In this document: piece by piece, positions 22,900-31,507 of the stretch
How positions within the stretch are numbered: position 1 is the stretch's first letter
How the letters are laid out: each line of letters opens with the position of its first letter
Origin: Bacteroidales bacterium
GTDB lineage: Bacteria; Bacteroidota; Bacteroidia; Bacteroidales; F082
NCBI GenBank assembly: GCA_016285355.1
Contig: JAEEQP010000042.1
Span: 1 to 34,655 of the forward strand
Length of the DNA stretch: 34,655 nucleotides
Direction: 5' to 3'
Program-made: the position numbers and the translations under genes
Notes under the pieces: generated by a model
What the model was told of the DNA's origin: nothing
The model's input: the letters and a program-made list of their open reading frames with translations, nothing else
The model's database searches: none

Positions 22900-24060
22900 T
22901 TATTTCTCCAACCACTTCAAGCCAAAATTATAAAACACCATCGAATAGCCCAAGGTGTCGCCGTTAGATTCCTCCACATAAAGGCCAATGCTGTGGTCGG
23001 GAAGGATGCAGAGCGAAGAATAGGCGGCATCGTAGGGAACGATGCATTTGCTCACAGGCCAGGTCTGGCCTTCGTCGTAGCTGACATACACCGTCACCTT
23101 CTCACGACGTTCTGGTGATGGCAATGAATGGAGCAGAATATTCTTTTCAGCACCCTCATTCACAGACGAATAGCGAATGATGTCGCCATTGCAGGCCGTG
23201 GCTACGAGGTCGGTCCAAGCGGAAGTTTCGGGCTGCCAAGTCTCGCCACCATCCTCGGAGATATTGTACCAACGCTCTCCCTCGTGACGGATACTCATCA
23301 AGATACGGCCATCTGCCAACTCCACCACTTTAGCTTCATCGCCTCGCTGTGAGGCCCGACCTGAAATGTGCCAAGTCTCGCCGTTGTCGTCGGAATAGAC
23401 TACATAGTTGCATGCTGCCCATGCTTCGGTATCACGGACGGCGAGGACGAACATAATACGTCCCGAGGATGTCATCAGGCCGTTGCCAGATGCGAAAAAG
23501 GCCGACCACCATGTGCGACTCACCTCGTTTTCGCAATGTGCACCATAGAGTTCATCGGTGATGTCTTTGGGTTCCGTCCAAGTCTGACCGTTGTCGTAAC
23601 TCCTTGCGATGTAAGTTCGCAACGGATTTTCAGGTCGTCCTTGCCAAAAGCCGCAGCCGCCCACGAAAGCCGCCAAGAGGCCACCTTCATCGTGGGTGCG
23701 CACCAAAGCGCAGTCGCCAAAGCCCTTCCCTACCCCTTGACCTTCAACGAGGGTGTAAGGTTCGCTCCAAGTACGACCACCATCAGTACTCCTATTAATA
23801 AGGATGTCAATGTCTTCCGGCAAGTCGGCATCGTTGAATTTGCGCTTGTCAGTAGCAATGACCAAAGAGCCGTCTTTCGCCGTGATGATGGCGGGAATGC
23901 GGTAATTCGTTGAGTTGTAATCACCTGGACGGTAGATTACCGTGCGAGTGATGATGGTATCGGAAGCTGGTTCCGATTGTTGTTCAGGTTTGTTTGTGTT
24001 GCCGCAAGCACTAAAAGCGAGGCATAGCGCAAGGGCGAAATAAGGTAAGTGTCTATTCAT
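22900..24060 (-). CDS. Exo-alpha-sialidase (GH33-like) lipoprotein
   Basis: 386 residues. The lipobox F-S-A-C (Cys19) predicts an envelope lipoprotein. The sialidase propeller is shown by the Y-R-I-P motif (Arg54) and five Asp-boxes of the form S-x-D-x-G-x-T-W: STDGGRTW, SYDNGQTW, SDDNGETW, SEDGGETW and SYDEGQTW. Catalytic positions seem kept: an acidic cluster 'FNDADLPEDIDI' (acid/base Asp), 'GDEAKVVELADGRILMSIRHEGERW' (Glu and second Arg), 'ERREKVTVYV' (third Arg) and 'AAYSSL' (Tyr). It should release terminal sialic acids from host glycans. There is no extra carbohydrate-binding module, so it is a minimal form. It begins only 9 bp after the histidine kinase stop, suggesting co-transcription with the two-component genes, an unusual setting. 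Confidence 0.92.
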   Translation of the reverse strand: MNRHLPYFALALCLAFSACGNTNKPEQQSEPASDTIITRTVIYRPGDYNSTNYRIPAIITAKDGSLVIATDKRKFNDADLPEDIDILINRSTDGGRTWSEPYTLVEGQGVGKGFGDCALVRTHDEGGLLAAFVGGCGFWQGRPENPLRTYIARSYDNGQTWTEPKDITDELYGAHCENEVSRTWWSAFFASGNGLMTSSGRIMFVLAVRDTEAWAACNYVVYSDDNGETWHISGRASQRGDEAKVVELADGRILMSIRHEGERWYNISEDGGETWQPETSAWTDLVATACNGDIIRYSSVNEGAEKNILLHSLPSPERREKVTVYVSYDEGQTWPVSKCIVPYDAAYSSLCILPDHSIGLYVEESNGDTLGYSMVFYNFGLKWLEK

Positions 24061-24069
24061 ATCATTTAA

Positions 24070-24927
24070 CTATTTAAATATCAATGCGAAAATTGTCATT
24101 TTTTCATCACTTTGTTCGAGGACAAGATTGCCGTGATGCTTGATCATGATTTGGCGAGAGAGACTTAGGCCGATGCCAGTGCCGTTGGGTTTGGTGGTGT
24201 AGAACGGAACAAAAATCTCGTCGATTTGGCGTAACGGAATGGGCTTGCCGTTGTTTGTCACACGGATAATGGTCTGGTCTTCGGCATTAAGGTCAGCAGT
24301 GATGCGGATGGAGTTAGCACCTGCTTGTATTGCGTTTTTAATCAGGTTGTTGAACACTAACATCATTTGGCCTTCATCGGCGAAGATGAGCAAGTCATCA
24401 GCTTTGGCATTATAGGTCAAAGTGGCACCCTGCTCGGCGGCTTTGGTCTTGTTGAGACGCATCACGCGCTCCATCAACTCGTCGACCATCACGGCCTTGC
24501 GTACAGGTTGCGCTACCTGCGTGAAGCTACGGTACGACTCCACGAAACGAATCAAGTCTTTTGAAGAGGTGGAAATGGTTTCCAAGCCCGCCTTCACATC
24601 CAGATTTTCGTCTTTCGACAACGCATCACTCAACGAGGCAATAGGCGCAACGGTGTTCATGATTTCGTGCGTCATCACGCGGAAGAGCTTGCTCCACGAG
24701 GCCTCCTCGTTGACGGCGTTGCGGCGTTCAAAGATGCCACGAATACGATTCAGGGCGCGGTTCATCGCCGAATTGTCGCGAAAACGGAAGTTCAGCTCGC
24801 CATCCTCCAAGGCATCCATCATGTATGACACCTTTTTGGTATCATTGCGACGCACCAAATACCGCGTCAGCAAAACGGAAATGACGATGGCCGCCACCAC
24901 AATCCCTATCCAAAGCCATGTGCTCAT
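24070..24927 (-). CDS. Short membrane histidine kinase without a sensor domain (NtrY-like)
   Basis: 285 residues. One membrane segment (about 4-22) is followed by a short linker, then the HisKA-like helix with His87 in RVMTHEIMNTVAPI, the N box 'NNLIKNAIQAG', and the G box 'NGTGIGLSLSRQIMIKHHG'. There is no periplasmic sensor, PAS or HAMP domain, so signal input may come from another membrane protein, plausibly the adjacent ABC permeases. Its start overlaps the stop of the response regulator (ATGA, 24924-24927), which fixes the pair. A typical membrane kinase of this class has more than 400 residues. Confidence 0.9.
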   Translation of the reverse strand: MSTWLWIGIVVAAIVISVLLTRYLVRRNDTKKVSYMMDALEDGELNFRFRDNSAMNRALNRIRGIFERRNAVNEEASWSKLFRVMTHEIMNTVAPIASLSDALSKDENLDVKAGLETISTSSKDLIRFVESYRSFTQVAQPVRKAVMVDELMERVMRLNKTKAAEQGATLTYNAKADDLLIFADEGQMMLVFNNLIKNAIQAGANSIRITADLNAEDQTIIRVTNNGKPIPLRQIDEIFVPFYTTKPNGTGIGLSLSRQIMIKHHGNLVLEQSDEKMTIFALIFK

Positions 24928-26267
24928 ATTCCGTATCTCTTTAGGCGGTTGTATAATGTCGGACGGCTCATTTTCAGGGCCTTGGAGACAAGAGTGAGGT
25001 TGCCGTTGTATTTCTTTAGGGCTTCACGAATCATCTTCTCCTCATGGTCCTCCATCGACTCAATGCCTTGCTGACCATCCTTTTCAGACCATTCCAAATC
25101 GTTGATTTTCAAATCTTCGACACGAATCTGTTCCGTCTCGGAATAGATGACGGCCTTCTCGATGCAGCCTCGCAGTTCGCGGATGTTGCCGCTCCAGCGG
25201 CAGCGCAGAAGGAGTTGCTTGGCTTCATCGGAGAGACTTTGCGCCTTGCGGGGATATTCAGCGGCGAACTCCTTGACGAAAAGCTCAGCCAGACTTATGA
25301 TTTCGTCGGGACGCTCACGCAAAGGCGGCAGGTGCAAGGGCATCATGTTGATGCGATAATACAAGTCCTCGCGGAAACTGCCCTCTTTGACCATCGCCTT
25401 CAAGTCGCGGTTGGTGGCGCAGATGAGGCGAATGTCAATGGGCACCGACTTGGTGTCACCCACCTTGGTGATGCTTCGGTTTTGCAACACACGCAACAGC
25501 TTGGCCTGCTGATTCAGAGGCAGATTGCCGATTTCATCCAAAAAGAGCGTGGTGCCGTTGGCCTGCTCGAACTTCCCGATATGGTCGGCGTAGGCATCGG
25601 TGAAGGCACCTTTGACATGGCCGAACATCTCGCTTTCGAACAAGGTGTCTGTAATGGCTCCGGTATCGACGCTCACCATGGGCTTACCTGCCCGACGTGA
25701 AAGACGATGTATCTCGTTGGCCAGCACATCCTTACCTGTGCCATTCTCGCCCGTAATCAGAATGGTGGCGTCGGTGGGAGCCACTTTCTCCACCTCCTTG
25801 CGAAGAATTGTCATGGCCTCGCTCTCGCCCCATTGCATGGCGGGCGAAGTGGTGGTCACTTCAGACGGAGCGGTTTGGCGGTGTTTTTGGCAGGCATCTT
25901 CGAGGGTGGCGAGTAGTTTGGCGTTGTCCCAAGGCTTCACCACGAAATCGAAGGCGCCACGTTTCATGCCTTCCACGGCGAGGGAGATGTCGGCGTAGGC
26001 CGTAAACAACACCACCTCCACATCCGGAAAATGCTTTTTCAGCTCGGAAAGCCAAAAAAGACCTTCGTTACCCGTGTTGATGTCGGTGTCGAAATTCATG
26101 TCAAGCAGCACGGCATCAGGCTTGAACTTGTGCATCGTGTCCATGAGGATGTTAGGGGAGGCGATGAGCTCCACCTCGGCGAAGCGCATGGGCAACAAGA
26201 TCTTCAGCGCCGAGCGGATGCCGTCGTTGTCGTCGACTACTAGTATTTTGGATTTTAGTTTGGGCAT
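24924..26267 (-). CDS. Sigma-54-dependent response regulator (NtrC family)
   Basis: 447 residues in three domains. The receiver (1-125) has acidic residues VVDDND, phosphoacceptor Asp56 (VLLDMNF) and Lys111 (VVKPWD). The AAA+ domain (about 145-375) has Walker A GENGTGKD (173-180), Walker B 'TTLFLDEIGNL' and the R finger region 'CATNRDL...REDLYYRINMMPLHLPPLRERPDEI'. A Fis-type helix-turn-helix forms the C-terminus ('NLTLVSKALKMSRPTLYNRLKRYGI'). The sigma-54 contact loop reads GAFTDA (220-225) instead of the canonical GAFTGA. The gene has its own promoter box at 26383-26390 and upstream direct repeats, so it may be autoregulated, and it overlaps the kinase gene. Confidence 0.95.
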   Translation of the reverse strand: MPKLKSKILVVDDNDGIRSALKILLPMRFAEVELIASPNILMDTMHKFKPDAVLLDMNFDTDINTGNEGLFWLSELKKHFPDVEVVLFTAYADISLAVEGMKRGAFDFVVKPWDNAKLLATLEDACQKHRQTAPSEVTTTSPAMQWGESEAMTILRKEVEKVAPTDATILITGENGTGKDVLANEIHRLSRRAGKPMVSVDTGAITDTLFESEMFGHVKGAFTDAYADHIGKFEQANGTTLFLDEIGNLPLNQQAKLLRVLQNRSITKVGDTKSVPIDIRLICATNRDLKAMVKEGSFREDLYYRINMMPLHLPPLRERPDEIISLAELFVKEFAAEYPRKAQSLSDEAKQLLLRCRWSGNIRELRGCIEKAVIYSETEQIRVEDLKINDLEWSEKDGQQGIESMEDHEEKMIREALKKYNGNLTLVSKALKMSRPTLYNRLKRYGI

Positions 26268-26284
26268 GGTGGTATAAAAATGTA

Positions 26285-26362
26285 TTATTCCAATAGTTCT
26301 TTTGCCAGATGGTTGAGTTCGTCGGTGTCAATAGGTTCCAAGATGATTTCTTCGGATGCCAA
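26285..26362 (-). other. Possible leader peptide or gene remnant upstream of the response regulator
   Basis: The minus strand between the promoter box and the regulator ATG holds an open frame ending in TAA at 26285-26287. From a TTG start it reads LASEEIILEPIDTDELNHLAKELLE (first residue would be Met). Its composition is protein-like, but there is no ATG and an in-frame stop lies two codons further upstream. It could be a 25-residue leader peptide or the decayed end of a lost gene. Confidence 0.35.
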
Positions 26363-26382
26363 ATAACCTTATTTCAAGGTTC

Positions 26383-26390
26383 CAAAATTA
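26383..26390 (-). promoter_or_regulatory. Bacteroidota -7 promoter box for the response regulator-kinase genes
   Basis: The minus strand reads TAATTTTG, an exact TAnnTTTG match, 116 bp before the regulator ATG. The regulator and kinase therefore need not rely on readthrough from the ABC genes. Confidence 0.6.
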
Positions 26391-26415
26391 CAATTTTCCA
26401 ACGATTCTTCAATAC

Positions 26416-26500
26416 TTTTCTGTTATTTTTCTAGTCACTTTTTGCAATTTCACCGTTGTTTTTCTAGCGAGTTTTCCTATTCCACCGTTATTTTTCAAGG
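26416..26500. promoter_or_regulatory. Three direct repeats spaced 32-33 bp upstream of the regulator promoter
   Basis: The core C-[C/T]-G-T-T-[A/G]-T-T-T-T-T-C begins at 26420, 26453 and 26485; the minus strand reads GAAAAAyAACGGtG. Spacings of 33 and 32 bp equal about three helical turns, so all three copies face the same side. The nearest lies about 30 bp upstream of the -7 box. They look like regulator-binding sites, possibly for the adjacent NtrC-type protein. The whole stretch 26391-26571 holds no gene. Confidence 0.5.
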
Positions 26501-26571
26501 GAACTTTCCCTAAAACGACACACTTTTCCAAACGAAAAAACAACTATCTAACCCATTTTTCTGAACGAAAG

Positions 26572-28941
26572 TTATTCCTTCTTCAACGCCATCACCGGAT
26601 TCACCCGCGCCACAGAGACGATCTGCCACAGTACCGAGCCGATGGCGATGGCAAACGACAGCGCCACCGTGACCACGAAGATCCACGGATGCAGGTCGAT
26701 GCGATAGACGAAGTCCTCCAAGTAACGCCCACACACATACACCGCAATGGGAATGGCGATGACATTGGCAATCAGTATCATGATGACGTATTCCTTTAAG
26801 TTGCGGCGAATTTCGCTCTCCATCGTGCCACCAAACACCTTACGGACGGCGATGGTCTTCTCGCGCTCCGAAGCGAAATGCGTGCTCATGGCCACAAGGC
26901 CGAGCAGCGAGAGCATCACGGCGACCGCCATGAAGAGGTCAACGAGGCGCATCTTGTTTTTGGTGCCCTGCAAATCTTCCAGCAGCATACTATCGATATA
27001 GTCGGCAGAGGCTTCCCAATAAACGGATTTCTTACTCATGTGCTTATCGTACACCCCCATGATGGCTTTACGCGCCTCTGCATGATCGCCCACAATCTCC
27101 AGCACAGGATGATACGCCACTCCTCTGAACATCCGTTCCTTTCCCACAATCTGCACCGCACCGAAAGTCTCATCCACCACATGCGCAGCATCCGTGATGG
27201 CAAAATCCCCCACTACACCGCACAGGTCATAACCGACATTCCGCTTGTACCATACACCTAACGAATCAGGATCGAAGTCCTCCATCGGCATCCCCATCTG
27301 GCTTTCCAAAAGGCCTTGCGTCAACAGCCATTGGCGTTCATCCAACTGGCCATACTTAGCCTTGATGTCGAAGTCGTACAGGTCAAAAGCCACCGTGTCG
27401 CACATCAGGTATCTCACTTGAATCCAATTGTCAGGATCGTTGAGGCGTTTCCAGCTTGAACCCATACGAGCACCTCCAGGATAGCCGTAGGAATGTCCCA
27501 TCCGCTTCACGCAAGGCAACGCCAGCAGGTCATTCTCAAAGGCCTCATCGCCCGAAAGGATGGACTCGATGTAAAACAGATTCTCGGTACGGCACCCGAC
27601 AGGCCTCCGCTCCATGTGGCGCATCTGCACCTCCATCGTGATTACCAAGGCAATCAGCACGATGGCGATGACGTTTTGCAGAACGATGAACACCTTCGAC
27701 AGCACCATCTTATTGCGGAAACGGAACGCGCCATTCACCACATCGATGGGCTTGGCGCGCGACACCACTATGGCCGGGATGATGCCCGCCAACAGCGCCA
27801 CCACGACCACCATCAGCAGATAAGCCAGCAAATAGGACGGTGATAGCAAAACTTTTACAGCAATATCACCACCCAATAAACGGTTGACTAACGGCGCGAG
27901 TGCTTCGGCCAACAAGATACCCAGCGCCATGCAAACCGTAGTGAACGCCAACGACTCAAGCAGGTATTTCCCGATGATTCGGCCCTTGGTGGCTCCGTGC
28001 AATCGCCTTGTGGCCATCTCTTTGGCCCGCTTGCTTGTCAGAGCCACGTTCAGGTTGATGTAATTGAATAATGAGGAAATCAGCAGCAACAAACCCACTG
28101 CCAACAGACTGCGCATCATGGTCTTGTCACCTTTCTTCAAATTGGTGCTGGCATCGCTGTAAAGCATCTCATCCAGTCGTATCAACGTCAGGTTCTTAGG
28201 TTCAAAATGGAAGTCGCTGCCCAAGATCGTCTTATAAAATGTCTGACATGCCACAACCATCTTCTCATGCAGCACCTCTCGGTCAGCATTGGGATGCGAT
28301 TTCACAAAGACCCACACGTTTTCAAACGTTCTGGCAGGTCGGATTGGACTGTTGAAGCCGCCACGGAACGTTTTGCCATCGGTGAGGTCCACATTGACAA
28401 TCACATCGGGCATATCGCTGAAAAGCGAGGTGCCCAAATCGGTGAACACACCCGCCACAGTGAAGTCATGTGCCAGAAGATGGATGGTCCGTCCCACGAT
28501 TTCACCATTTTCCGATAGGGTTTGCGCCAGCTTTTCCGATATGAAAGCCATTAAAACACCGTCAATCTGGTCGGGTTGGCCTTCTGATAACTGGACAGGA
28601 AAAAAGTCGAAAAAGCCTCGGTCGCAACCCAGTACGTTCACCATGCTCCATAGTTCATCGACTTTTATCTCCGTGCCATAGATTTGGCCGAACTCGGTAA
28701 CGGCCTCAATTTCAGGGATGCTCTCCCCTATGCTCTCCCTCATCCCATATTCGAACAGGGTAATGTCATTCAAAGCCACACAATAGATCTCCTTCCTATG
28801 TGGGTTTTCATGTGTAATGGCAATATGCTGCGCCACATAGCAGAAGATGATGACTACGAAGGCGAGGCTGACGGACAATCCGAGGGTCTCGATTATGGTG
28901 TATAATTTGTTCCTTGATAGGAATTTAAGATAACTACTCAT
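26572..28941 (-). CDS. ABC transporter permease, FtsX/MacB type, 789 residues
   Basis: The start is ATG 28941 (MSSYLKFLSRNKLYTIIETLGLSVSLAFVV), which matches the normal N-terminus; a longer open frame to 29055 runs through a palindromic repeat and is rejected. The layout is one membrane helix (about 17-37), a MacB-type periplasmic domain (about 40-270), three helices of a first FtsX domain (about 285-420, including 'TSKRAKEMATRRLHGATKGRIIGKYLLES'), a helix and second periplasmic domain (about 430-660), and a second FtsX domain to the end ('FASEREKTIAVRKVFGGTMESEIRRNLKEY'). Such permeases of about 800 residues are widespread in Bacteroidota and work with a LolD/MacB-like ATPase, here the gene at 31701-32381. 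The substrate is unknown. Confidence 0.92.
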   Translation of the reverse strand: MSSYLKFLSRNKLYTIIETLGLSVSLAFVVIIFCYVAQHIAITHENPHRKEIYCVALNDITLFEYGMRESIGESIPEIEAVTEFGQIYGTEIKVDELWSMVNVLGCDRGFFDFFPVQLSEGQPDQIDGVLMAFISEKLAQTLSENGEIVGRTIHLLAHDFTVAGVFTDLGTSLFSDMPDVIVNVDLTDGKTFRGGFNSPIRPARTFENVWVFVKSHPNADREVLHEKMVVACQTFYKTILGSDFHFEPKNLTLIRLDEMLYSDASTNLKKGDKTMMRSLLAVGLLLLISSLFNYINLNVALTSKRAKEMATRRLHGATKGRIIGKYLLESLAFTTVCMALGILLAEALAPLVNRLLGGDIAVKVLLSPSYLLAYLLMVVVVALLAGIIPAIVVSRAKPIDVVNGAFRFRNKMVLSKVFIVLQNVIAIVLIALVITMEVQMRHMERRPVGCRTENLFYIESILSGDEAFENDLLALPCVKRMGHSYGYPGGARMGSSWKRLNDPDNWIQVRYLMCDTVAFDLYDFDIKAKYGQLDERQWLLTQGLLESQMGMPMEDFDPDSLGVWYKRNVGYDLCGVVGDFAITDAAHVVDETFGAVQIVGKERMFRGVAYHPVLEIVGDHAEARKAIMGVYDKHMSKKSVYWEASADYIDSMLLEDLQGTKNKMRLVDLFMAVAVMLSLLGLVAMSTHFASEREKTIAVRKVFGGTMESEIRRNLKEYVIMILIANVIAIPIAVYVCGRYLEDFVYRIDLHPWIFVVTVALSFAIAIGSVLWQIVSVARVNPVMALKKE

Positions 28942-28963
28942 AATTGGTTGATTTTTATTTTTT

Positions 28964-29098
28964 GTCACAAAACTTGCAAAACCCACAAAACATTTTTTGC
29001 AAGGAAAGTCTCCAACCGGCTCCTTTCCGGCGGCAAGGTGGTTGCCGAGCCGCACCCACGATGATTTGAGTTTTGCATTGTTTTGTGGGTTTTGTGAT
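28964..29098. repeat. Palindromic intergenic element E between the two permease genes
   Basis: Outer arms: TCACAAAAC (28965-28973) and CCCACAAAACA (28982-28992), interrupted by TTGCAAAA, are matched inversely by TGTTTTGTGGGTTTTGTGA (29079-29097). Inner hairpins are CTTGCAAAA/TTTTGCAAG near the left and GGCAA (29032-29036)/TTGCC (29042-29046) near the right. It fills the whole gap between the two permease genes and has no coding potential of its own. Confidence 0.65.
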
Positions 29099-29103
29099 TA
29101 ATA

Positions 29104-31470
29104 TTATTCGTTCCGCAGCGACTTCACCGGATTCACCGTAGCCGCCCGCAAACTCCGCAAAGTGACCACCGCCACCGTGACACCCAAAACGGCCACCAAT
29201 GCCAAGGCAAACACCCAAACATGCAGCGGTACTTGATAGGCGAAACCCTCCAAATAACGCCGCATGATAACGATGCTCACAGGCACGGCTATGACGAAGC
29301 ACACCAGCACAATCTTCACGAAGCGCGAGTTGAACATGGCTAAAATCTGCTGCACCGTGGCACCGTGTACACGGCGAATACCGATTTCCTTGCGGCGGTG
29401 CTCCGTCTCGAACATCACGAGGCCGAACACGCCCATCAACGAGATGACGATGGCCAGAATGGTGAACAAGTTGACGAGTTTCGAAAGGTTTTGCTCTTTT
29501 TTGTATTGGTTCTCAATAGACTGTGAGAAAGGCCACACCTCGTATGATATTTCGTTGCCCATATTGGGGTCGAGGTCGTTGAGGGTTATTCTGATACGCT
29601 CCATCAGGGTGGGAACATCCACTCCAGCCTCGGTGCGGATATACAACCTATTGCAAATATGCCACGGATCTTTGCCGTAAACATAGAATGCAAAAGGTTT
29701 AATCTCTTGACGCAACGATGCAAAGTTGAAGTCCTTGCAGAAACCGGCAATCTCAGCGATTTGGTCATCATGCCCTCCAATCTGATCTTCAAGGGTGATT
29801 TTATATACGTCCCGTGCAGTTTCGTTGAAGATATACGTACCCGTGGAATGCTCGTCGGCTTCCGTGAAATCGCGGCCTTCCACGATGTCGATGCCCATGA
29901 AACGCAGGAAGTTCCACGAAACGGGATAGACATCCCAACCGGCATCCTCGCCACGCACTGTGCGTCCCCATTGCATGCGATAATCATTTACGAAAGGCCC
30001 ATCACCCCATGCGATGTCCTTGATAGCCGCATCGGCCAACAACTGACTCTCAACGACTTCTCGGTTGGTGGCAAGGTCCCACGACACCTGCGACTGCAAA
30101 AGACATTCTTGGTTGAAGCCCATTTCGTGATTCATCATAAAACGACGTTGCTCGGAGACGAATATCGCACAGATAATCAGGACGATGGAAACGGTGAACT
30201 GCAAGCCAATCAAGCCGATGCGGAATGCCTTGCCCTTCTGTGTAGTGCCGAGGGTGCCTTTCAAGGCAAAAGCGGGGTTGAACGAGGTGGCGAACAAGGC
30301 TGGATAGAGGCTGGCGACCACCGAGATAAGCAACGCCAAACCAATGGTCAAAGCCACGACACCCCAGTTTTGGCCGAAATCGAGAGAAGTGTCAATCATC
30401 GAGGCCAAGGTGGATTGCCTGAACAAGGTGACTACAGCCACCGCCAAACCCAAGGCAATGACCACCATCAGCACCGATTCGCCCACCGACGACATCACCA
30501 ACTGGAAACGACTGCTGCCCAATATCTTGCGTGTGTTGATGCTCCGCAGGCGCAACGGCACCATGGCGAAGAAGAAATTGATGTAGTTGATGAAAGCGAT
30601 GAGTACTACAAAAATGGCGATGACGAGCAAAGTGATTGTTGTGGTTCTGTTGCCCGCCTTTCCAGGGGCATAATAGGAATTGCTGTCGAAGTACATATCG
30701 GTCAGCCGCACGGGGTAAAGCCCGAACTTGACATCATCATCCGTAACCTCAGTGCCACCATTCACCTCACTGAAAAACTGTTTGACCACCGGCATTGCCA
30801 CTTCGGTAATCGCCTTGGGGTCAGCACCTTTACGAAGTTTCATAAAATAGTTGAACGAAAACTCCTTCCAGTCGTCGAGGCTATTATCACCCATATCGGC
30901 AAGCATTTCGAAAGAGGAAAGGTCGCTGTGCTTCGGCATGTCTTTATAGATGGCCACGATGGATATTCCCTGCCACCCCGACCCATCATAATACTTCATC
31001 ACATCACCCACTTGGACTCCAAGGCGTTTTGCCGCTGATTCCGAAAGGGCGAAGCCAGTGCCTGTCAGATCATCCCAGTTGCCAGCCACCAGTTCGAAAC
31101 CGAACACATCGCGAGCGCCTTTGTTCATGGCAGATATCGAGATGGACACAGGGGATTGATCATCGCTTACCCGAACCGCAATGGGATTGCCCATGATTTT
31201 ACCGCAGCCGCCGGCTTCAATGTCAGGGGAAGCATTAAGCACATACTCTCCCATAGGACGGTTCATATAAGAGGAGTATTCACTTTGATTGATTTCTTTC
31301 TTTGTAAGGACATAAATCTGGTCGCTGTCCTTGAGCGCCTTGTTGTAGGTGAGGTCGTGGTGCACCTGCACGAGGATGATGTAGAGCGCGGCGAAGGCTG
31401 CCGTCAAGCCCAAGATGTTCAGGATGGAAGACACGAGGGAGGTCTTGCCTTTTTTGAAAATTCTTGCCAT
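29104..31470 (-). CDS. ABC transporter permease, FtsX/MacB type, 788 residues
   Basis: Same architecture as the next permease in the operon (26572-28941), of nearly identical length: N-terminal helix (about 14-34), MacB-like periplasmic domain (about 36-270), FtsX helices (about 285-420; 'INFFFAMVPLRLRSINTRKILGSSRFQLVMSSVGES'), a middle helix and second periplasmic domain, and a last FtsX domain ('FETEHRRKEIGIRRVHGATVQQILAMFNSRF'), ending 'NPVKSLRNE'. The two proteins are clearly diverged paralogues and could pair as a heterodimer on one ATPase. It begins after the palindromic element at 31508-31684 and is read in the same direction as the ATPase gene. Confidence 0.92.
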   Translation of the reverse strand: MARIFKKGKTSLVSSILNILGLTAAFAALYIILVQVHHDLTYNKALKDSDQIYVLTKKEINQSEYSSYMNRPMGEYVLNASPDIEAGGCGKIMGNPIAVRVSDDQSPVSISISAMNKGARDVFGFELVAGNWDDLTGTGFALSESAAKRLGVQVGDVMKYYDGSGWQGISIVAIYKDMPKHSDLSSFEMLADMGDNSLDDWKEFSFNYFMKLRKGADPKAITEVAMPVVKQFFSEVNGGTEVTDDDVKFGLYPVRLTDMYFDSNSYYAPGKAGNRTTTITLLVIAIFVVLIAFINYINFFFAMVPLRLRSINTRKILGSSRFQLVMSSVGESVLMVVIALGLAVAVVTLFRQSTLASMIDTSLDFGQNWGVVALTIGLALLISVVASLYPALFATSFNPAFALKGTLGTTQKGKAFRIGLIGLQFTVSIVLIICAIFVSEQRRFMMNHEMGFNQECLLQSQVSWDLATNREVVESQLLADAAIKDIAWGDGPFVNDYRMQWGRTVRGEDAGWDVYPVSWNFLRFMGIDIVEGRDFTEADEHSTGTYIFNETARDVYKITLEDQIGGHDDQIAEIAGFCKDFNFASLRQEIKPFAFYVYGKDPWHICNRLYIRTEAGVDVPTLMERIRITLNDLDPNMGNEISYEVWPFSQSIENQYKKEQNLSKLVNLFTILAIVISLMGVFGLVMFETEHRRKEIGIRRVHGATVQQILAMFNSRFVKIVLVCFVIAVPVSIVIMRRYLEGFAYQVPLHVWVFALALVAVLGVTVAVVTLRSLRAATVNPVKSLRNE

Positions 31471-31507
31471 AACTACTTATTTTTAATTGATTAACTACTT
31501 GATTTTT

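Noticed and set aside
28942..29055. Longer N-terminus for the second permease
   Set aside because: The extension is translated palindromic element E; the family N-terminus starts at 28941.
29659..31038. 459-residue plus-strand open frame inside the permease gene
   Set aside because: It is rich in His, Gln and Arg as expected from the reverse complement of a permease gene, with no domain or promoter.
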